In this document: piece after piece, positions 18,073 to 27,587 of the stretch
Numbering within the stretch: the first letter of the stretch is position 1
Layout of the letters: each line of letters begins with the position of its first letter
NCBI GenBank assembly: GCA_002507565.1
Contig: MOXJ01000007.1
Coordinates: 20,863 to 84,862 of the forward strand
From: Candidatus Reconcilbacillus cellulovorans
Lineage (GTDB): Bacteria > Bacillota > Bacilli > Paenibacillales > Reconciliibacillaceae
DNA length: 64,000 bases
Direction: 5' to 3'
Translations under genes and position numbers: made by a program
Notes under the pieces: model-generated
Database searches by the model: none
What the model saw: only the letters and a program-made list of their open reading frames with translations
What the model was told of the DNA's origin: nothing

Positions 18073-20211
18073 TTACGCCGGAATCTCGGTCAATCGCCGT
18101 TTCACTTCGCCGTTCGGAGTCGAAACGACCGCGTAGACCTCGACGCGGAAATCGGACCCGAACCGGCTGACGTCGCTGTTCGTAAACGTGATTTTCGTCT
18201 TTCCCGACAGCGCCGACGAAAGCGACAGCGTCTGCGTCGCCACAAGTTGGCCGTTCCCGTCGACAAGGTCGAATCTCAATCGGAACAGATCGGCGTCGAC
18301 GGCGACCGGCGCAAGTTTCGCGACGCGAAGGTCGAACTGGAGCCCGAACGAGACGACGTCGCGGGAAACGAACGAATAGGCAACCGGATCATCGATGCCG
18401 ACCGCAAACGGATAAACCGTCCACGTCTTATCGTCGACAGCGTCGCTCCGGAAGGCGACGCGGAACGCTCCGAGCGTCAATTTGACGGCCGGTTGCCCCG
18501 CCGAGGCGGCGGTCGCCGAATCCGCCTGATAAACGTGCAGCGCGGCGGTTTCGCCGATGCCGCCGGGCGGCAGCGTATACGAATACGTCACGACCGCGGC
18601 GACGCCGGGCGCGAGCAGTTTCCGCGGCTCGGCGACCGTCTGCCGGACGCCCGCGTACGCGTTGCCGCGCGCATCGACGAGTTCGGTACCGAACTCGGGA
18701 ACGAATGCCGGCGACCGGCCGACGTTCGCGACGCGGAACGTCGCGACGGCGGTCGGAAAGCCGTCGCCGTTTTCATATAATTTCAGGTCCTCCAGCGACA
18801 CTTCCGTTTGCCCCGCCGACGCGCCGGCCGGTACGACCGCCAAAGGCTCGCCGAACCGGTAATCGACCGCCGACTCGGCCAGATTTGCAGCGGTGCCGGC
18901 GGCCGGTCGCGCCGCAAGGAGCGGAATACGCGCGCCGCCCTGTTGATCGCCGCCCGATTCAAACAGGACGAGCCGGATGTCGTCCGCGCGCGCGCCGTCC
19001 GGCAACACGGCGGCAAACGAATACATCTCCTCCCCGCCGGGCGAGATCCAATCCGCATGCGGCGAAACGGCATCCCGCGCCTCAGCGGCCGTTTCCAGCG
19101 ACGGCGCCTGGATTTGCGCGGACAACTCCGGCGCCGCCACGGGCGCGTTGCCGTCGTTGCGGACGCGGACGGACGCGCGCACGACGAGACCGGCGTCGGT
19201 CCGCCACGTTTTCGCCGGATCGATCGCGACCGCGACGCGCGACTTGCCGCCGCCGACGGTGACAGCGACCGTTGAGCCGGCTTTTGCCGGTTGTGCCGCC
19301 GTCAGCGGCGCAAGCTCGGCGATCGTCGTTTCCGCCGCTTCGCCCGCGGCCCCGTTCGTCGATCCGGCCGCCGACACCAACCTTAAGATCGGCGGGACGT
19401 CGCCGTCGGCCAATCCTTCGGCCGGCGCCGACAGGACGACCGTGCTCGCCCGTCCGGGCAAGAGCGGTCGGTCCGCCCCGGAGACGATCGACGCCGGATA
19501 CGTCCGGCCGTCCGCCGCGACGAGCCGGAATTGCAGCCGGCCCGGAATCGCCGCGACGCGCGCGCTTTCGTTCGTCGCCTCCGTCACGACGAGCAGTTCC
19601 GCGCGGCCGTTTTCTTCTACCGGATAGACGCCGCCGACAGCGAATCTCACCGGCGTCTCGCCCGGCAAGGAGGAATCGACCTGGCGCAAATCGACGCGCA
19701 CGGCCGGACGCCGGGCGGGGCTCTCCGCCAGCGCCGCGGCGACGGACAGCGAGCCGAGCTCGGTCGACCGCGCCGAAATGCCGGAACCCCAGCGAAAAAC
19801 GGAAACGGACAAACGCTCCGCCGGAATGTTACCGGGCAGCCGGACGATATACGAAAAATCCCGCTCTTCGTTCGCCGGCACGCGGGCGGCGTGGACGCCG
19901 TTCAGACGGACGCTATATGCGCGCCCGTCCGCGTCTTTTACCCGGACGCCGTACCGGTTGAAATCGACCGGCGACGCTCCGCCGTTATGCAACCGAAGAT
20001 CGAACCGGAGCCACGTGCCGTCTGGTCCCGGAGCATGCCACACCTGTTCCAATGTAAAAAAGACGTCCGACGAAACGTAAACGCCTTCCTTCGCCGCGAC
20101 CGTCGACGCCGGCATCGCCGTCTGCGACGCCAGCGCCGCCGCCAGAACGAAAACGGCCGACCGCCAAATGCCGCGAAACCGATTCAACGCCATCTCCCCC
20201 GTTTCGTTCAT
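18073..20211 (-). CDS. Large secreted protein with repeated Ig-like domains, last gene of exporter operon
   Basis: I cannot name a family for this 712-residue protein. A basic N-terminus and hydrophobic stretch (about 9-32) ending near AVAA-type small residues give a signal peptide. The rest is four to five beta-rich segments with the rhythm of DUF4352/CARDB-like Ig domains: a recurrent pattern such as FDLRLHNGGASPVDF, VVTEATNESARV, ASVRVRNDGNAPVAAPE, ATFRVANVGRSPAFVPEFG and LQFDLRVAKLAP, each followed by L-V-D/A-x-x-G-x-x-Y/V. No catalytic motif is visible. The ATG overlaps the stop of the ABC permease gene (ATGA), so it is translated as part of the exporter operon. It may be a cargo of, or an extracellular accessory to, the transporter. 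Confidence 0.85.
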   Translation of the reverse strand: MNETGEMALNRFRGIWRSAVFVLAAALASQTAMPASTVAAKEGVYVSSDVFFTLEQVWHAPGPDGTWLRFDLRLHNGGASPVDFNRYGVRVKDADGRAYSVRLNGVHAARVPANEERDFSYIVRLPGNIPAERLSVSVFRWGSGISARSTELGSLSVAAALAESPARRPAVRVDLRQVDSSLPGETPVRFAVGGVYPVEENGRAELLVVTEATNESARVAAIPGRLQFRLVAADGRTYPASIVSGADRPLLPGRASTVVLSAPAEGLADGDVPPILRLVSAAGSTNGAAGEAAETTIAELAPLTAAQPAKAGSTVAVTVGGGKSRVAVAIDPAKTWRTDAGLVVRASVRVRNDGNAPVAAPELSAQIQAPSLETAAEARDAVSPHADWISPGGEEMYSFAAVLPDGARADDIRLVLFESGGDQQGGARIPLLAARPAAGTAANLAESAVDYRFGEPLAVVPAGASAGQTEVSLEDLKLYENGDGFPTAVATFRVANVGRSPAFVPEFGTELVDARGNAYAGVRQTVAEPRKLLAPGVAAVVTYSYTLPPGGIGETAALHVYQADSATAASAGQPAVKLTLGAFRVAFRSDAVDDKTWTVYPFAVGIDDPVAYSFVSRDVVSFGLQFDLRVAKLAPVAVDADLFRLRFDLVDGNGQLVATQTLSLSSALSGKTKITFTNSDVSRFGSDFRVEVYAVVSTPNGEVKRRLTEIPA

Positions 20212-21383
20212 TCGAACCGAAGCGCCTCGATCGGATTCAGGCGCGCCGCCTTCTGGGCGGGATAAATGCCGAACACGATACCGACCAACGCCGAAAACAC
20301 AAACGCATACAACCCGACGTCGAGCGACAGCCGCGTCGTCTGCTGCGGGTTGAACAACGGCCAGATAAGCGCGACGGCGATCCCGACCAAAAGCCCGAGC
20401 AACCCGCCGCAAACACTGATGACGACCGATTCCGTCAAAAACTGCGCCAAAATGTGCCGGCGTTTCGCGCCGATCGATTTGCGGATGCCGATTTCCCGCG
20501 TCCGCTCGCTGACCGTCACCAGCATAATGTTCATAATGCCGATGCCGCCGACGAGCAGCGAAATCGAGGCGACGCTGACCAGCATGCCGACGAGCGTATT
20601 GACCGCTTCTTGGCGCGCGTTGAGCAGTTCCGTTTGGTTGTTGACGCGAAAACCGTCGGTTCCGTTGAATTTCCGCGTCAAATAGGCGGTTACCGTCTGC
20701 TCCGCGCGGCCGACGTCGTCCTTGGAAGCCGCCTCGAAATAGGCGGTGCGGATCGCGCCGATCTGATACGACCGAAGCGCGGTCGACAGCGGAATGAAGA
20801 CGGAACTATCGGCGGCATTGCCGGCGATGTTCGAGCCTTTCGGTTTCAAAACGCCGACGACGGTAAAATGGACGCCGTCGATGTTGACGGTCTCGCCGAC
20901 CGGATTCGCTCTGCCGAACAGCGTCGAGGCGACCTCGCTGCCGAGAACGGCCGTTTTGGTCCGGAACTCGAGGTCGGCCGGCGAAAGAAACCGTCCTGCC
21001 GCTGTTTCCAGCTTCATGATTTCGCGATACCGGTCGTTCGTGCCGACGACGTTGAACGTCTCCTGGGTGCGCTCATATTTGACGGTCGCGTTGCCCCTCG
21101 TCGAGACCGGAGCGACCGCCGCGAACTCCGGCAACAGCTCCAACTGCATCAGTTCGTCGTAGTCGAGCCGCGTCGCCCGGCCGTTACCGAGCAGGTTGAC
21201 GACGAGCAGGTTCGTTCCGAGCGATTCGTATTGCGCCTCGATCCGGGCCGTCGTCCCCCGCCCGATCGCGACGAGCGTCACGACGGACGCGACGCCGACG
21301 ATGATCCCGAGCATCGTCAAAAGCGTCCGGAGCGGTTTGACCATCACTTGCCGAAACGCGATTATGATAAGTTCACGCGCCAT
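20208..21383 (-). CDS. MacB/YknZ-type ABC transporter permease (FtsX domain)
   Basis: This 391-residue membrane protein has one helix at about 18-40, a large extracytoplasmic MacB periplasmic core-like domain at about 45-260 and three C-terminal helices (about 270-385) with the FtsX-family hallmark GGIGIMNIMLVTVSERTREIGIRKSIGA. Such permeases use mechanotransmission to push substrates outward and work with a separate ATPase and a membrane-fusion protein, both encoded just upstream. The reading frame overlaps the ATPase gene by 22 bases. The Bacillus counterpart is YknWXYZ (SdpC toxin protection); the substrate here is unknown. Confidence 0.93.
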   Translation of the reverse strand: MARELIIIAFRQVMVKPLRTLLTMLGIIVGVASVVTLVAIGRGTTARIEAQYESLGTNLLVVNLLGNGRATRLDYDELMQLELLPEFAAVAPVSTRGNATVKYERTQETFNVVGTNDRYREIMKLETAAGRFLSPADLEFRTKTAVLGSEVASTLFGRANPVGETVNIDGVHFTVVGVLKPKGSNIAGNAADSSVFIPLSTALRSYQIGAIRTAYFEAASKDDVGRAEQTVTAYLTRKFNGTDGFRVNNQTELLNARQEAVNTLVGMLVSVASISLLVGGIGIMNIMLVTVSERTREIGIRKSIGAKRRHILAQFLTESVVISVCGGLLGLLVGIAVALIWPLFNPQQTTRLSLDVGLYAFVFSALVGIVFGIYPAQKAARLNPIEALRFE

Positions 21384-22054
21384 CGCCGTTCATCCCCCAC
21401 GATTTCGCCGTCCCGCACGGATACGACGCGCCCGGCGCGCGCGGCGACCTGCGGATCGTGCGTGACCAGAATGACGGTATTGCCTTCGGCGTTCAGCTTG
21501 CCGATGACGTCGAGCACTTCGGCGCCCGTCCGCGTGTCGAGCGCTCCGGTCGGTTCGTCGGCAAGCAGCAAGGAAGGCGATACGGCAAGCGCCCTTGCGA
21601 TCGCGACACGCTGCTGCTGGCCGCCGGACAATTGGTTCGGACGGTAGTGCAGCCGGTCGCCGAGCCCGAGCGAAGCGAGCAGCTCCGATGCGATTTCCCT
21701 GCGGCGCTTTTTGCCGACACCGGCGTAGACGAGCGGCAACTCGACGTTTTCCAGCGCGGACAGTCCAGGAAGAAGATTGAACTGTTGAAAAATAAACCCT
21801 ATTTTTCGGTTGCGCAACTCCGCGCGTTCGTTGTCGCCGAGCCGACCGGTTTCGACGCCTTCAAACCGATAGATGCCTTCCGTCGGAACATCGAGAAAGC
21901 CGATCAGGTTCATCAACGTGGATTTGCCGGAGCCGCTCGGCCCGACGATCGCGACGAACTCGCCGCGCTCGACGCGCAGCGAAACGTTTTTCAGGACGAC
22001 CTGCCGTTCCGGACCGCGGCCGAACGCCTTGACGATGCCGACCATTTCGATCAT
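21362..22054 (-). CDS. ABC transporter ATP-binding protein (MacB/LolD/YknY type)
   Basis: This 230-residue cytoplasmic ATPase has the Walker A GPSGSGKST (about 38-46), Q-loop FIFQQFNLLPGLSALENVELP, signature LSGGQQQRVAIARAL, Walker B LLLADEPTGALD and switch histidine VTHD. It drives the FtsX-type permease encoded next. The ATG overlaps the stop of the HlyD-like gene (ATGA) and the gene overlaps the permease by 22 bases, so the complex is translated together. Confidence 0.95.
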   Translation of the reverse strand: MIEMVGIVKAFGRGPERQVVLKNVSLRVERGEFVAIVGPSGSGKSTLMNLIGFLDVPTEGIYRFEGVETGRLGDNERAELRNRKIGFIFQQFNLLPGLSALENVELPLVYAGVGKKRRREIASELLASLGLGDRLHYRPNQLSGGQQQRVAIARALAVSPSLLLADEPTGALDTRTGAEVLDVIGKLNAEGNTVILVTHDPQVAARAGRVVSVRDGEIVGDERRWRVNLS

Positions 22055-23766
22055 CGCGACCCGCCGCCCTGTTGGCCGCCTTGCTGCCCGCCCCGGCGGG
22101 CGCCGGACGAACCGCCCTGAACGAACACCGGCGGTTGGCCGAAATTGCCGCCCCCGAAACCGCCGATCATCTGCTGACGGAGCCGATTGATTTCTTCCTG
22201 AGACAAGTTCTGTTGCCGCGACCGGTTCGGGACGACGACCTCGTCGCCTTCCTGGAGCCCCGACACGATCTCCGCCGACGCCTCATTGCGCAACCCGATC
22301 TGTACCGGATGCTGCTGCTCGATCGTCCCGTCGGGGCGTTTGAGCGTCACAAACGCCTGTCCGCGGAAAAACTGAAGCGCCTCGATCGGCAACAAAAGAA
22401 TATTCTGTTTTTCCTGGACGCGAATGTCGGCCGTCGCGGTCATGCCGTGTTTCAGTTCCTGGTTCCCGCCGTTGGCGACGCTGACGATCGCGTCGTAGTA
22501 CGTAACGCCGTTGGTCGTCGTCCCGACCGTCGAGACTTGCGTCACCTCGCCTTCCCAAGTTTTTCCCGGCAACGCTTCGACGCGGACGACGGCTTTCAGT
22601 CCCGGCTTGACGTTAGGCAGATCGAGCTCATCGACCTGGATCGGCAACACCATCCGCTCCAGGTTTGCAACGGCGCCGAACAACGTCCCCGCTTTGACGG
22701 CTGCGCCGACCGGGTACTGCGCCAGAACATTCGTGCGGACCCCGGCGAAATCCGTGGAAAACACCCCGTCGAACGGAGCGCGCACGACCAGTTCGTCGAC
22801 GCGCCGCTTCAGTTCCGCCACGGTCGCTTTCTGACGCTCCACTTCAGCGGTCTTGGCCGCGATGTCGTCGGCAAGCGAATCGTTGGCCAAAACGGCGAGT
22901 GCGTCGCCCTGGCGGACCATGTCGCCGCTGGAAGCCAACAGCTGCCGGACGGTTCCCGCCGCATCGGACAGAACGGCGACGGTTCTGGCATACGCCAACG
23001 TTCCCGACGCCTGAGAAGCCATAACGCCGCGCGGAGTGTCGACCGACGCGCCCGCCGACAGCCCGGCGTCCAGCGTGCCGTCGTTTTCGACGGCGATTTC
23101 GACGTCGACCCATCGCGCTCCGCCGGTACCCGCCCGGGCCATCGAAGACACCGAGCGGACGACGCCGGTTTTGGTAAGCGGAAGCCCGACGACGGATACG
23201 TCGGCCTGCATGCCGGGAGCGATCGATTCGGCGTCTTCGGCGGCAAACGGCAGTTTGACCACAAGTTCCGAGACGTCGTAGACGACGCCGAGACGCGAAG
23301 ATTTGCCGACGTTCGAACCGACGTCGAGATTGGCGGTCCAGGCGAGTTTTCCGGTAGCCGGGGCAATCACGCGAAGGCCGTTTTGCTGCCGCGTAAGATC
23401 GTCCAGTTCCCGTTCAAGCCGTTCCAGCGCAGCCTCTGCGTTTTTCAGATCGGACTCCAACTCCGGACTCGAAATTTCGACCAGAACGTCGCCCGCCTTC
23501 ACCGTCATGTTCCGCGCCAGACGGGACGCCTTGATCGTGCCGTCGGCGGGCGCCGTCACGTTTTGGACGTTCTCGGCCTCGAGCTGGGAAGTGCCGGACA
23601 CCGTAAACCGGATGTCCCCCCGCGTCACGCGGACGGTTCGCTCCCCTTCGGCCGCCGCGGAGGGCGAAGCCTGGCGTGCGTTCCGGACATAAAAAAGGCT
23701 CCCGGCGGCGAGCACGGCCAACGCCGAAACCGCCCAGAGCCACTTTCGACGCGTCGAGCGGACCAT
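22051..23766 (-). CDS. HlyD/MacA-type efflux periplasmic adaptor subunit
   Basis: This 571-residue membrane-fusion protein has one N-terminal anchor helix at about 8-27, a split lipoyl domain (VTAPADGTIKASRLARNMTVKAGDVLVEI and the mirror VRAPFDGVFSTDFAG), alpha-hairpin coiled coil, beta-barrel and membrane-proximal domain. An unusual Gly/Gln-rich tail (about 535-571, GGFGGGNFG and GGQQGGQQGGG) follows. A duplicated adaptor-like segment makes it longer than classic MacA (about 370-400). The ATG was chosen for AGAGGAG at ten bases; the frame stays open 15 codons upstream. It is first in the exporter operon. Confidence 0.9.
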   Translation of the reverse strand: MVRSTRRKWLWAVSALAVLAAGSLFYVRNARQASPSAAAEGERTVRVTRGDIRFTVSGTSQLEAENVQNVTAPADGTIKASRLARNMTVKAGDVLVEISSPELESDLKNAEAALERLERELDDLTRQQNGLRVIAPATGKLAWTANLDVGSNVGKSSRLGVVYDVSELVVKLPFAAEDAESIAPGMQADVSVVGLPLTKTGVVRSVSSMARAGTGGARWVDVEIAVENDGTLDAGLSAGASVDTPRGVMASQASGTLAYARTVAVLSDAAGTVRQLLASSGDMVRQGDALAVLANDSLADDIAAKTAEVERQKATVAELKRRVDELVVRAPFDGVFSTDFAGVRTNVLAQYPVGAAVKAGTLFGAVANLERMVLPIQVDELDLPNVKPGLKAVVRVEALPGKTWEGEVTQVSTVGTTTNGVTYYDAIVSVANGGNQELKHGMTATADIRVQEKQNILLLPIEALQFFRGQAFVTLKRPDGTIEQQHPVQIGLRNEASAEIVSGLQEGDEVVVPNRSRQQNLSQEEINRLRQQMIGGFGGGNFGQPPVFVQGGSSGARRGGQQGGQQGGGSR

Positions 23767-23809
23767 GCGACCGACTCCTCTCCCTCTTTCGAGTTTCCAG
23801 TCGATCGTC

Positions 23810-23844
23810 ATTGTACCGCCCGTACCTTAAACGCCACTTAAGCG
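23810..23844 (-). promoter_or_regulatory. Candidate activator-dependent promoter of the exporter operon with tandem repeats
   Basis: On the minus strand TACAAT (23810-23815) has no good -35. At the -35 position lie two direct heptamers, written on the plus strand as TTAAACG (23827-23833) and TTAAGCG (23838-23844), spaced 11 bases start to start. That geometry is typical of OmpR/PhoB-type regulator sites. Pattern inference only. Confidence 0.35.
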
Positions 23845-23869
23845 ATTTTGTGAAAATGTGTGAGCGCGT

Positions 23870-25396
23870 TCATTCCGCCGCGACGCGTTCTTCCCGGCGG
23901 TCGAGACCGGTTTTGCGGCCCGGCAGCATCACCGTCAAGAGTGCGGTCGCAACCGCCAGAACCAGAACCGCCGCGAACACGAAGTGTATGCCATCGCCGA
24001 GCGCATCGCGCAACAGCGGCAGCCATTCGGCCGGCAACGTCTGCCTTTCGGCGGGATCGAGCAGGCGATCGAATACCGACAGATCCGGCGCCGAGCGGCC
24101 GAACGATTCGTGCAAGCGCGCGTCCAGCCTCCAGTTCATGAGCGCCCCCAGCGCCGCAGCTCCGACTGTCGTGCCGATCGACCGCATGAACAGATGAAGC
24201 GCCGTCGCCGCGCCGCGCATGTTCCAGCCGACGGAAGACTGGATCGCGACGACGAACGTCGACGTCGCGAATCCCATACCGGCGCCGATCAGAAACGACC
24301 CCGCGCCGAGCCCGACGACTCCCCATTGCGGCCGGAACAACCAGAGCGTCAAAGCGCCGGCCACCAGGAAAACGCCGCCCGTCGTCGCTGTTTTCCAGAA
24401 TCCGAGGCGGGGCATGTTTTTGCCCGCGATGTACGCCGCCAGCGGCCAGCCGATCGACATGACCGTGAGCGCCGCGCCCGCCACGGTCGGCGACCGACCG
24501 AGCACGCCTTGCGCGTAAGTCGGCAAGTAGGCGGAGACGCCGATGAGGACGACGCCGGCCGCAAACGAAGCGACGTTGGCGACGACCATCAGCCGATCGC
24601 GCCAAAGCGACAGCGGCATGATCGGCTCGGGGGCCGCCCGCTCGCGACGGATGAAACCCGCGAACATAACGGCGCTGACGGCGGCGAGCGCCGCCGGAAC
24701 GAACGCGGACGAAACGCCGGCGTCCCGCCCGACCGACAACGCCAGCATGAGCGCCCCGACGGCGAAAAACAAGAGCGCCGAACCGGCAAAGTCGATGCGC
24801 GGCCTCGACACGGCTGGTCGTTCGCGCAGGAAAAACCAGACGCCCGTCAGCGCCAGCAGCCCGATCGGTAAATTGATCCAGAAAACCCACGACCAATGGG
24901 CATATTCGACGAAAAAACCGCCGAGCGCCGGGCCGACGACCGACGAAACAGCCCAGACCGACGACAGGTAACCTTGAATTTTTCCTCTTTCCTCAAGCGA
25001 ATACAGATCGCCGACGATCGTCATCGCGATCGGCTGCACGGCGCCGGCGCCGAGCCCCTGCAACATGCGGAACGCCACCAGCGCATACATGTTCCACGCC
25101 AAGCCGCATAGCGCAGACCCGGCCAGAAACAGCGCCATGCCCGCCGCCATGACCGGCCGACGGCCGAACAGATCGGCCAATTTCCCGTAAATCGGCACGG
25201 TAACCGCTTGAAAAATCAAATAGCCGGAAAACACCCATCCGAACAGGGCGAATCCGCCCAGATCGCTGACGATGCCCGGCATCGCCGTCGATACGATCGT
25301 CGCCTCGATCGCCGTCAAAAACATCGCCAGCATGACGGAAGCAAGTACGAGCGGACGCCGGGTCGCCGGCGTCCGCGCGGACGTCGTCGCGTTCAC
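23870..25396 (-). CDS. MFS drug exporter, DHA2 (14-helix) family
   Basis: This 508-residue proton-driven multidrug exporter has motif D1-like ATIVSTAMPGIVSDLGG in helix 1, motif A GKLADLFGRRPVMAAGM and motif C-like SVVGPALGGFFVEYAHWSWVFWINLPIG. All are diagnostic of DHA2 transporters such as Mdr/EmrB. Fourteen hydrophobic stretches can be counted. The GTG was chosen with AAAGGA about twelve bases upstream; an in-frame TTG 13 codons earlier overlaps the chemoreceptor gene end and is an alternative. It is next to the MacAB-like exporter but separated from it by a promoter region. Confidence 0.92.
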   Translation of the reverse strand: MNATTSARTPATRRPLVLASVMLAMFLTAIEATIVSTAMPGIVSDLGGFALFGWVFSGYLIFQAVTVPIYGKLADLFGRRPVMAAGMALFLAGSALCGLAWNMYALVAFRMLQGLGAGAVQPIAMTIVGDLYSLEERGKIQGYLSSVWAVSSVVGPALGGFFVEYAHWSWVFWINLPIGLLALTGVWFFLRERPAVSRPRIDFAGSALLFFAVGALMLALSVGRDAGVSSAFVPAALAAVSAVMFAGFIRRERAAPEPIMPLSLWRDRLMVVANVASFAAGVVLIGVSAYLPTYAQGVLGRSPTVAGAALTVMSIGWPLAAYIAGKNMPRLGFWKTATTGGVFLVAGALTLWLFRPQWGVVGLGAGSFLIGAGMGFATSTFVVAIQSSVGWNMRGAATALHLFMRSIGTTVGAAALGALMNWRLDARLHESFGRSAPDLSVFDRLLDPAERQTLPAEWLPLLRDALGDGIHFVFAAVLVLAVATALLTVMLPGRKTGLDRREERVAAE

Positions 25397-25427
25397 GATG
25401 CTCTTTCGTCCTTTCCTTTCGGCGTTT

Positions 25428-27521
25428 TCAGGCAATGCGGAATTTGGCGAGCTGTTCGCGCAGGCTGTCGCTCAGCCGCTCCAGCTTTTCCGCCTGCTCG
25501 ACGAGCGAACCGCTGATGCTGGTCTGCTCGGCGCTCAGCGAAGCGACTTCCTCGCTGTTGGCCGACGACTGCTCGGCCACGGCGCTGACGTTGGCCATCG
25601 CGGCCGTCAACACCTGCTGCGACTGTTCCAAGCCGGCGATCGAGGCGCTCGTTTCGTCCAACTTGCGGATGAACTCCGCCATCCGCTCGCGCACTTGCCC
25701 GAAAATCGCGTCGGTCTCGTGCACCGCGCGTACCTGTTCTTCGAAAATCGGGTGCGCGGCGGCGATCGTCTGCACCGTATCTTCCATCTCGCGGCGGATC
25801 GTCTCGATCAACTGGCCGACGACGTCGATCGACTGGCGCGACTGGTCGGCCAGCTTGCGGATTTCGTCGGCGACGACCATAAAGCCGCGGCCCGCCGTGC
25901 CCGCCCGAGCGGCCTCGATCGTCGCGTTAAGCGCAAGGATGTTGGTCTGCTTCGTGATGTTCTCGAGCAAGTCCAAAATCTTGCGGATGGACCGCGCGCT
26001 TTCGTTCAGCTTTTCGACTTTTTCGGACATCTGGCGCATCATTTTTTCCGTGTCGTTCGTTTTTCCGATCAGCTCGCGCAAATACTCCGTCCCCTGCTCG
26101 CTGGACTGGCGCACTTCGGCTGCCGACTTGCCCATTTCGAAGTTGGAAGCGATCACCTGTTTCATCTGTTCGCCGATCTGATACGTGATGTCGTTGCCTT
26201 TTTCGGCCTCCAGCGCAAGGCTCGTCGCACCCGAGGCGATTTCTTCCGTGGCGGCGGCGATTTCCCGAGCGGACCGTTCCGTCCGGCGCGACGCTTCCGC
26301 CAGCTCGACGGCCGTCTGTTTGACTTCCTCCGCGGAAGCGTACGACTGGCGGACCAATTCGGTGATTTGATCCATCATCTGGTTGAAGCTCGCCGTGACC
26401 TGGCCGATTTCATCTTTGCGCCGGCTCGGCATCCGGACCGTCAGATTGCCGCGCGCGCCCTCCTGCATCAGGTTACGCAGCCGCATCAGCGGTACGCCGA
26501 CGAGCCAGACGACGAACGCACCGACGGCCACCGCGACGGCCACCGCCACGACGACCATGACGACCGTCAGGTTGAAAATCGTCTTGGTATCCTTCACCAA
26601 GGAAGCGACCGGGATCGTGCCGACGAGAATCCAGCCGTTCACGGCGGAACGCTTCCAGACGACGAGCTTGTCGCCCACGCGGTCGCTGCCGGAAGCGACG
26701 CCTTCCGGAGTATTGAGCGCGATGCCGGGCTCGCCCTCGATCTGCTGGCCTTCGGTCGGCACCGTGACGCGGCCGCTCGGCCCGACCATAAACGCGCGGC
26801 TGCCCTCGGCGAGTTCAAGCGCGGCGAGCGAGTCGCTCAGGACGGACAAGCGGATCTCGACGAGCAGCATGCCCAACACCTGGGACGTCATCGTACTGCG
26901 GATCTGTCTGGCGATGCCGAAACTCGGAATACCGCCCGACGGCGAGTAGCCGGTCGGCTTCGACTCGAGCCAGACCGCCTTGCCGTTCAAAGATTCCGCT
27001 TGCTTAAACCACGGTTCGTCCTTGACCGGTTTCGGGAAGCTGACGGTTCCCGAGGCGTGCAGCAGCTGACCGGCATCGTCGAACAGCACGATCGACGCCA
27101 GCGTCGGATCGGTCAAAAAATACCGGTTGACGATCTCCTCGATTTTGCGCCTTTTTTCGAGCTGGCCGTAGGCGTCCAGCGACGCGTTGTTTTTCAGCTC
27201 GTCCAGATTGCTTTGCAAGTCTTTATCGACCAGAATCTGCGTCGTCATCGTTTCGTAATTCTTGAACACGAGGTCGTAGCGGTCCATCGCCTGCGAGACC
27301 GCTTGGGTCGCCGCTTTCGACACCTGCTTCTGGATGACGTCGCCCGACACGGAATACGATACGCCTCCGACGACGACGACGAGGGCGACGATGCTGACGA
27401 GCAAAATGATGAACAGTTTGGCGCCGACCGATTGCGCCACTTTTCCTCCGGAAAGAGCGAACAAACGCGCGAATCGGGCGGCGGAAGCGCCGACCTGTCT
27501 CCCCCGCATGGATGGCTTCAT
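25428..27521 (-). CDS. Methyl-accepting chemotaxis protein with dCache sensor
   Basis: This 697-residue transmembrane chemoreceptor has helix 1 at about 35-57, an extracellular double-Cache domain (about 60-310; [24 protein letters not shown] and [19 protein letters not shown]), helix 2 at about 318-341, HAMP at about 342-395 and a long cytoplasmic coiled coil. The signalling tip is [21 protein letters not shown]. Methylation-type Glu/Gln pairs flank the tip. The basic N-terminal extension (about 34 residues) before helix 1 is longer than usual. The ATG follows AGGTG. Cache domains usually bind small molecules such as amino or organic acids; the ligand is unknown. Confidence 0.95.
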   Translation of the reverse strand: MKPSMRGRQVGASAARFARLFALSGGKVAQSVGAKLFIILLVSIVALVVVVGGVSYSVSGDVIQKQVSKAATQAVSQAMDRYDLVFKNYETMTTQILVDKDLQSNLDELKNNASLDAYGQLEKRRKIEEIVNRYFLTDPTLASIVLFDDAGQLLHASGTVSFPKPVKDEPWFKQAESLNGKAVWLESKPTGYSPSGGIPSFGIARQIRSTMTSQVLGMLLVEIRLSVLSDSLAALELAEGSRAFMVGPSGRVTVPTEGQQIEGEPGIALNTPEGVASGSDRVGDKLVVWKRSAVNGWILVGTIPVASLVKDTKTIFNLTVVMVVVAVAVAVAVGAFVVWLVGVPLMRLRNLMQEGARGNLTVRMPSRRKDEIGQVTASFNQMMDQITELVRQSYASAEEVKQTAVELAEASRRTERSAREIAAATEEIASGATSLALEAEKGNDITYQIGEQMKQVIASNFEMGKSAAEVRQSSEQGTEYLRELIGKTNDTEKMMRQMSEKVEKLNESARSIRKILDLLENITKQTNILALNATIEAARAGTAGRGFMVVADEIRKLADQSRQSIDVVGQLIETIRREMEDTVQTIAAAHPIFEEQVRAVHETDAIFGQVRERMAEFIRKLDETSASIAGLEQSQQVLTAAMANVSAVAEQSSANSEEVASLSAEQTSISGSLVEQAEKLERLSDSLREQLAKFRIA

Positions 27522-27556
27522 GACGAACACCTGCCTCGGAGTGTCTATAAACTATT

Positions 27557-27568
27557 TCGACATGTCGA
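27557..27568. repeat. 12-base palindrome upstream of the chemoreceptor gene
   Basis: TCGACATGTCGA is a perfect inverted repeat about 36 bases ahead of the receptor start, inside the only 66-base gap between it and mltG. It could be an operator or part of a weak hairpin. Chance is possible in GC-rich DNA. Confidence 0.3.
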
Positions 27569-27587
27569 GGCCGTTTACCTTCGAGCT

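Noticed and set aside
27522..27587. Sigma-D type motility promoter for the chemoreceptor
   Set aside because: TAAA is present but no GCCGATAT-like -10 at the proper spacing.
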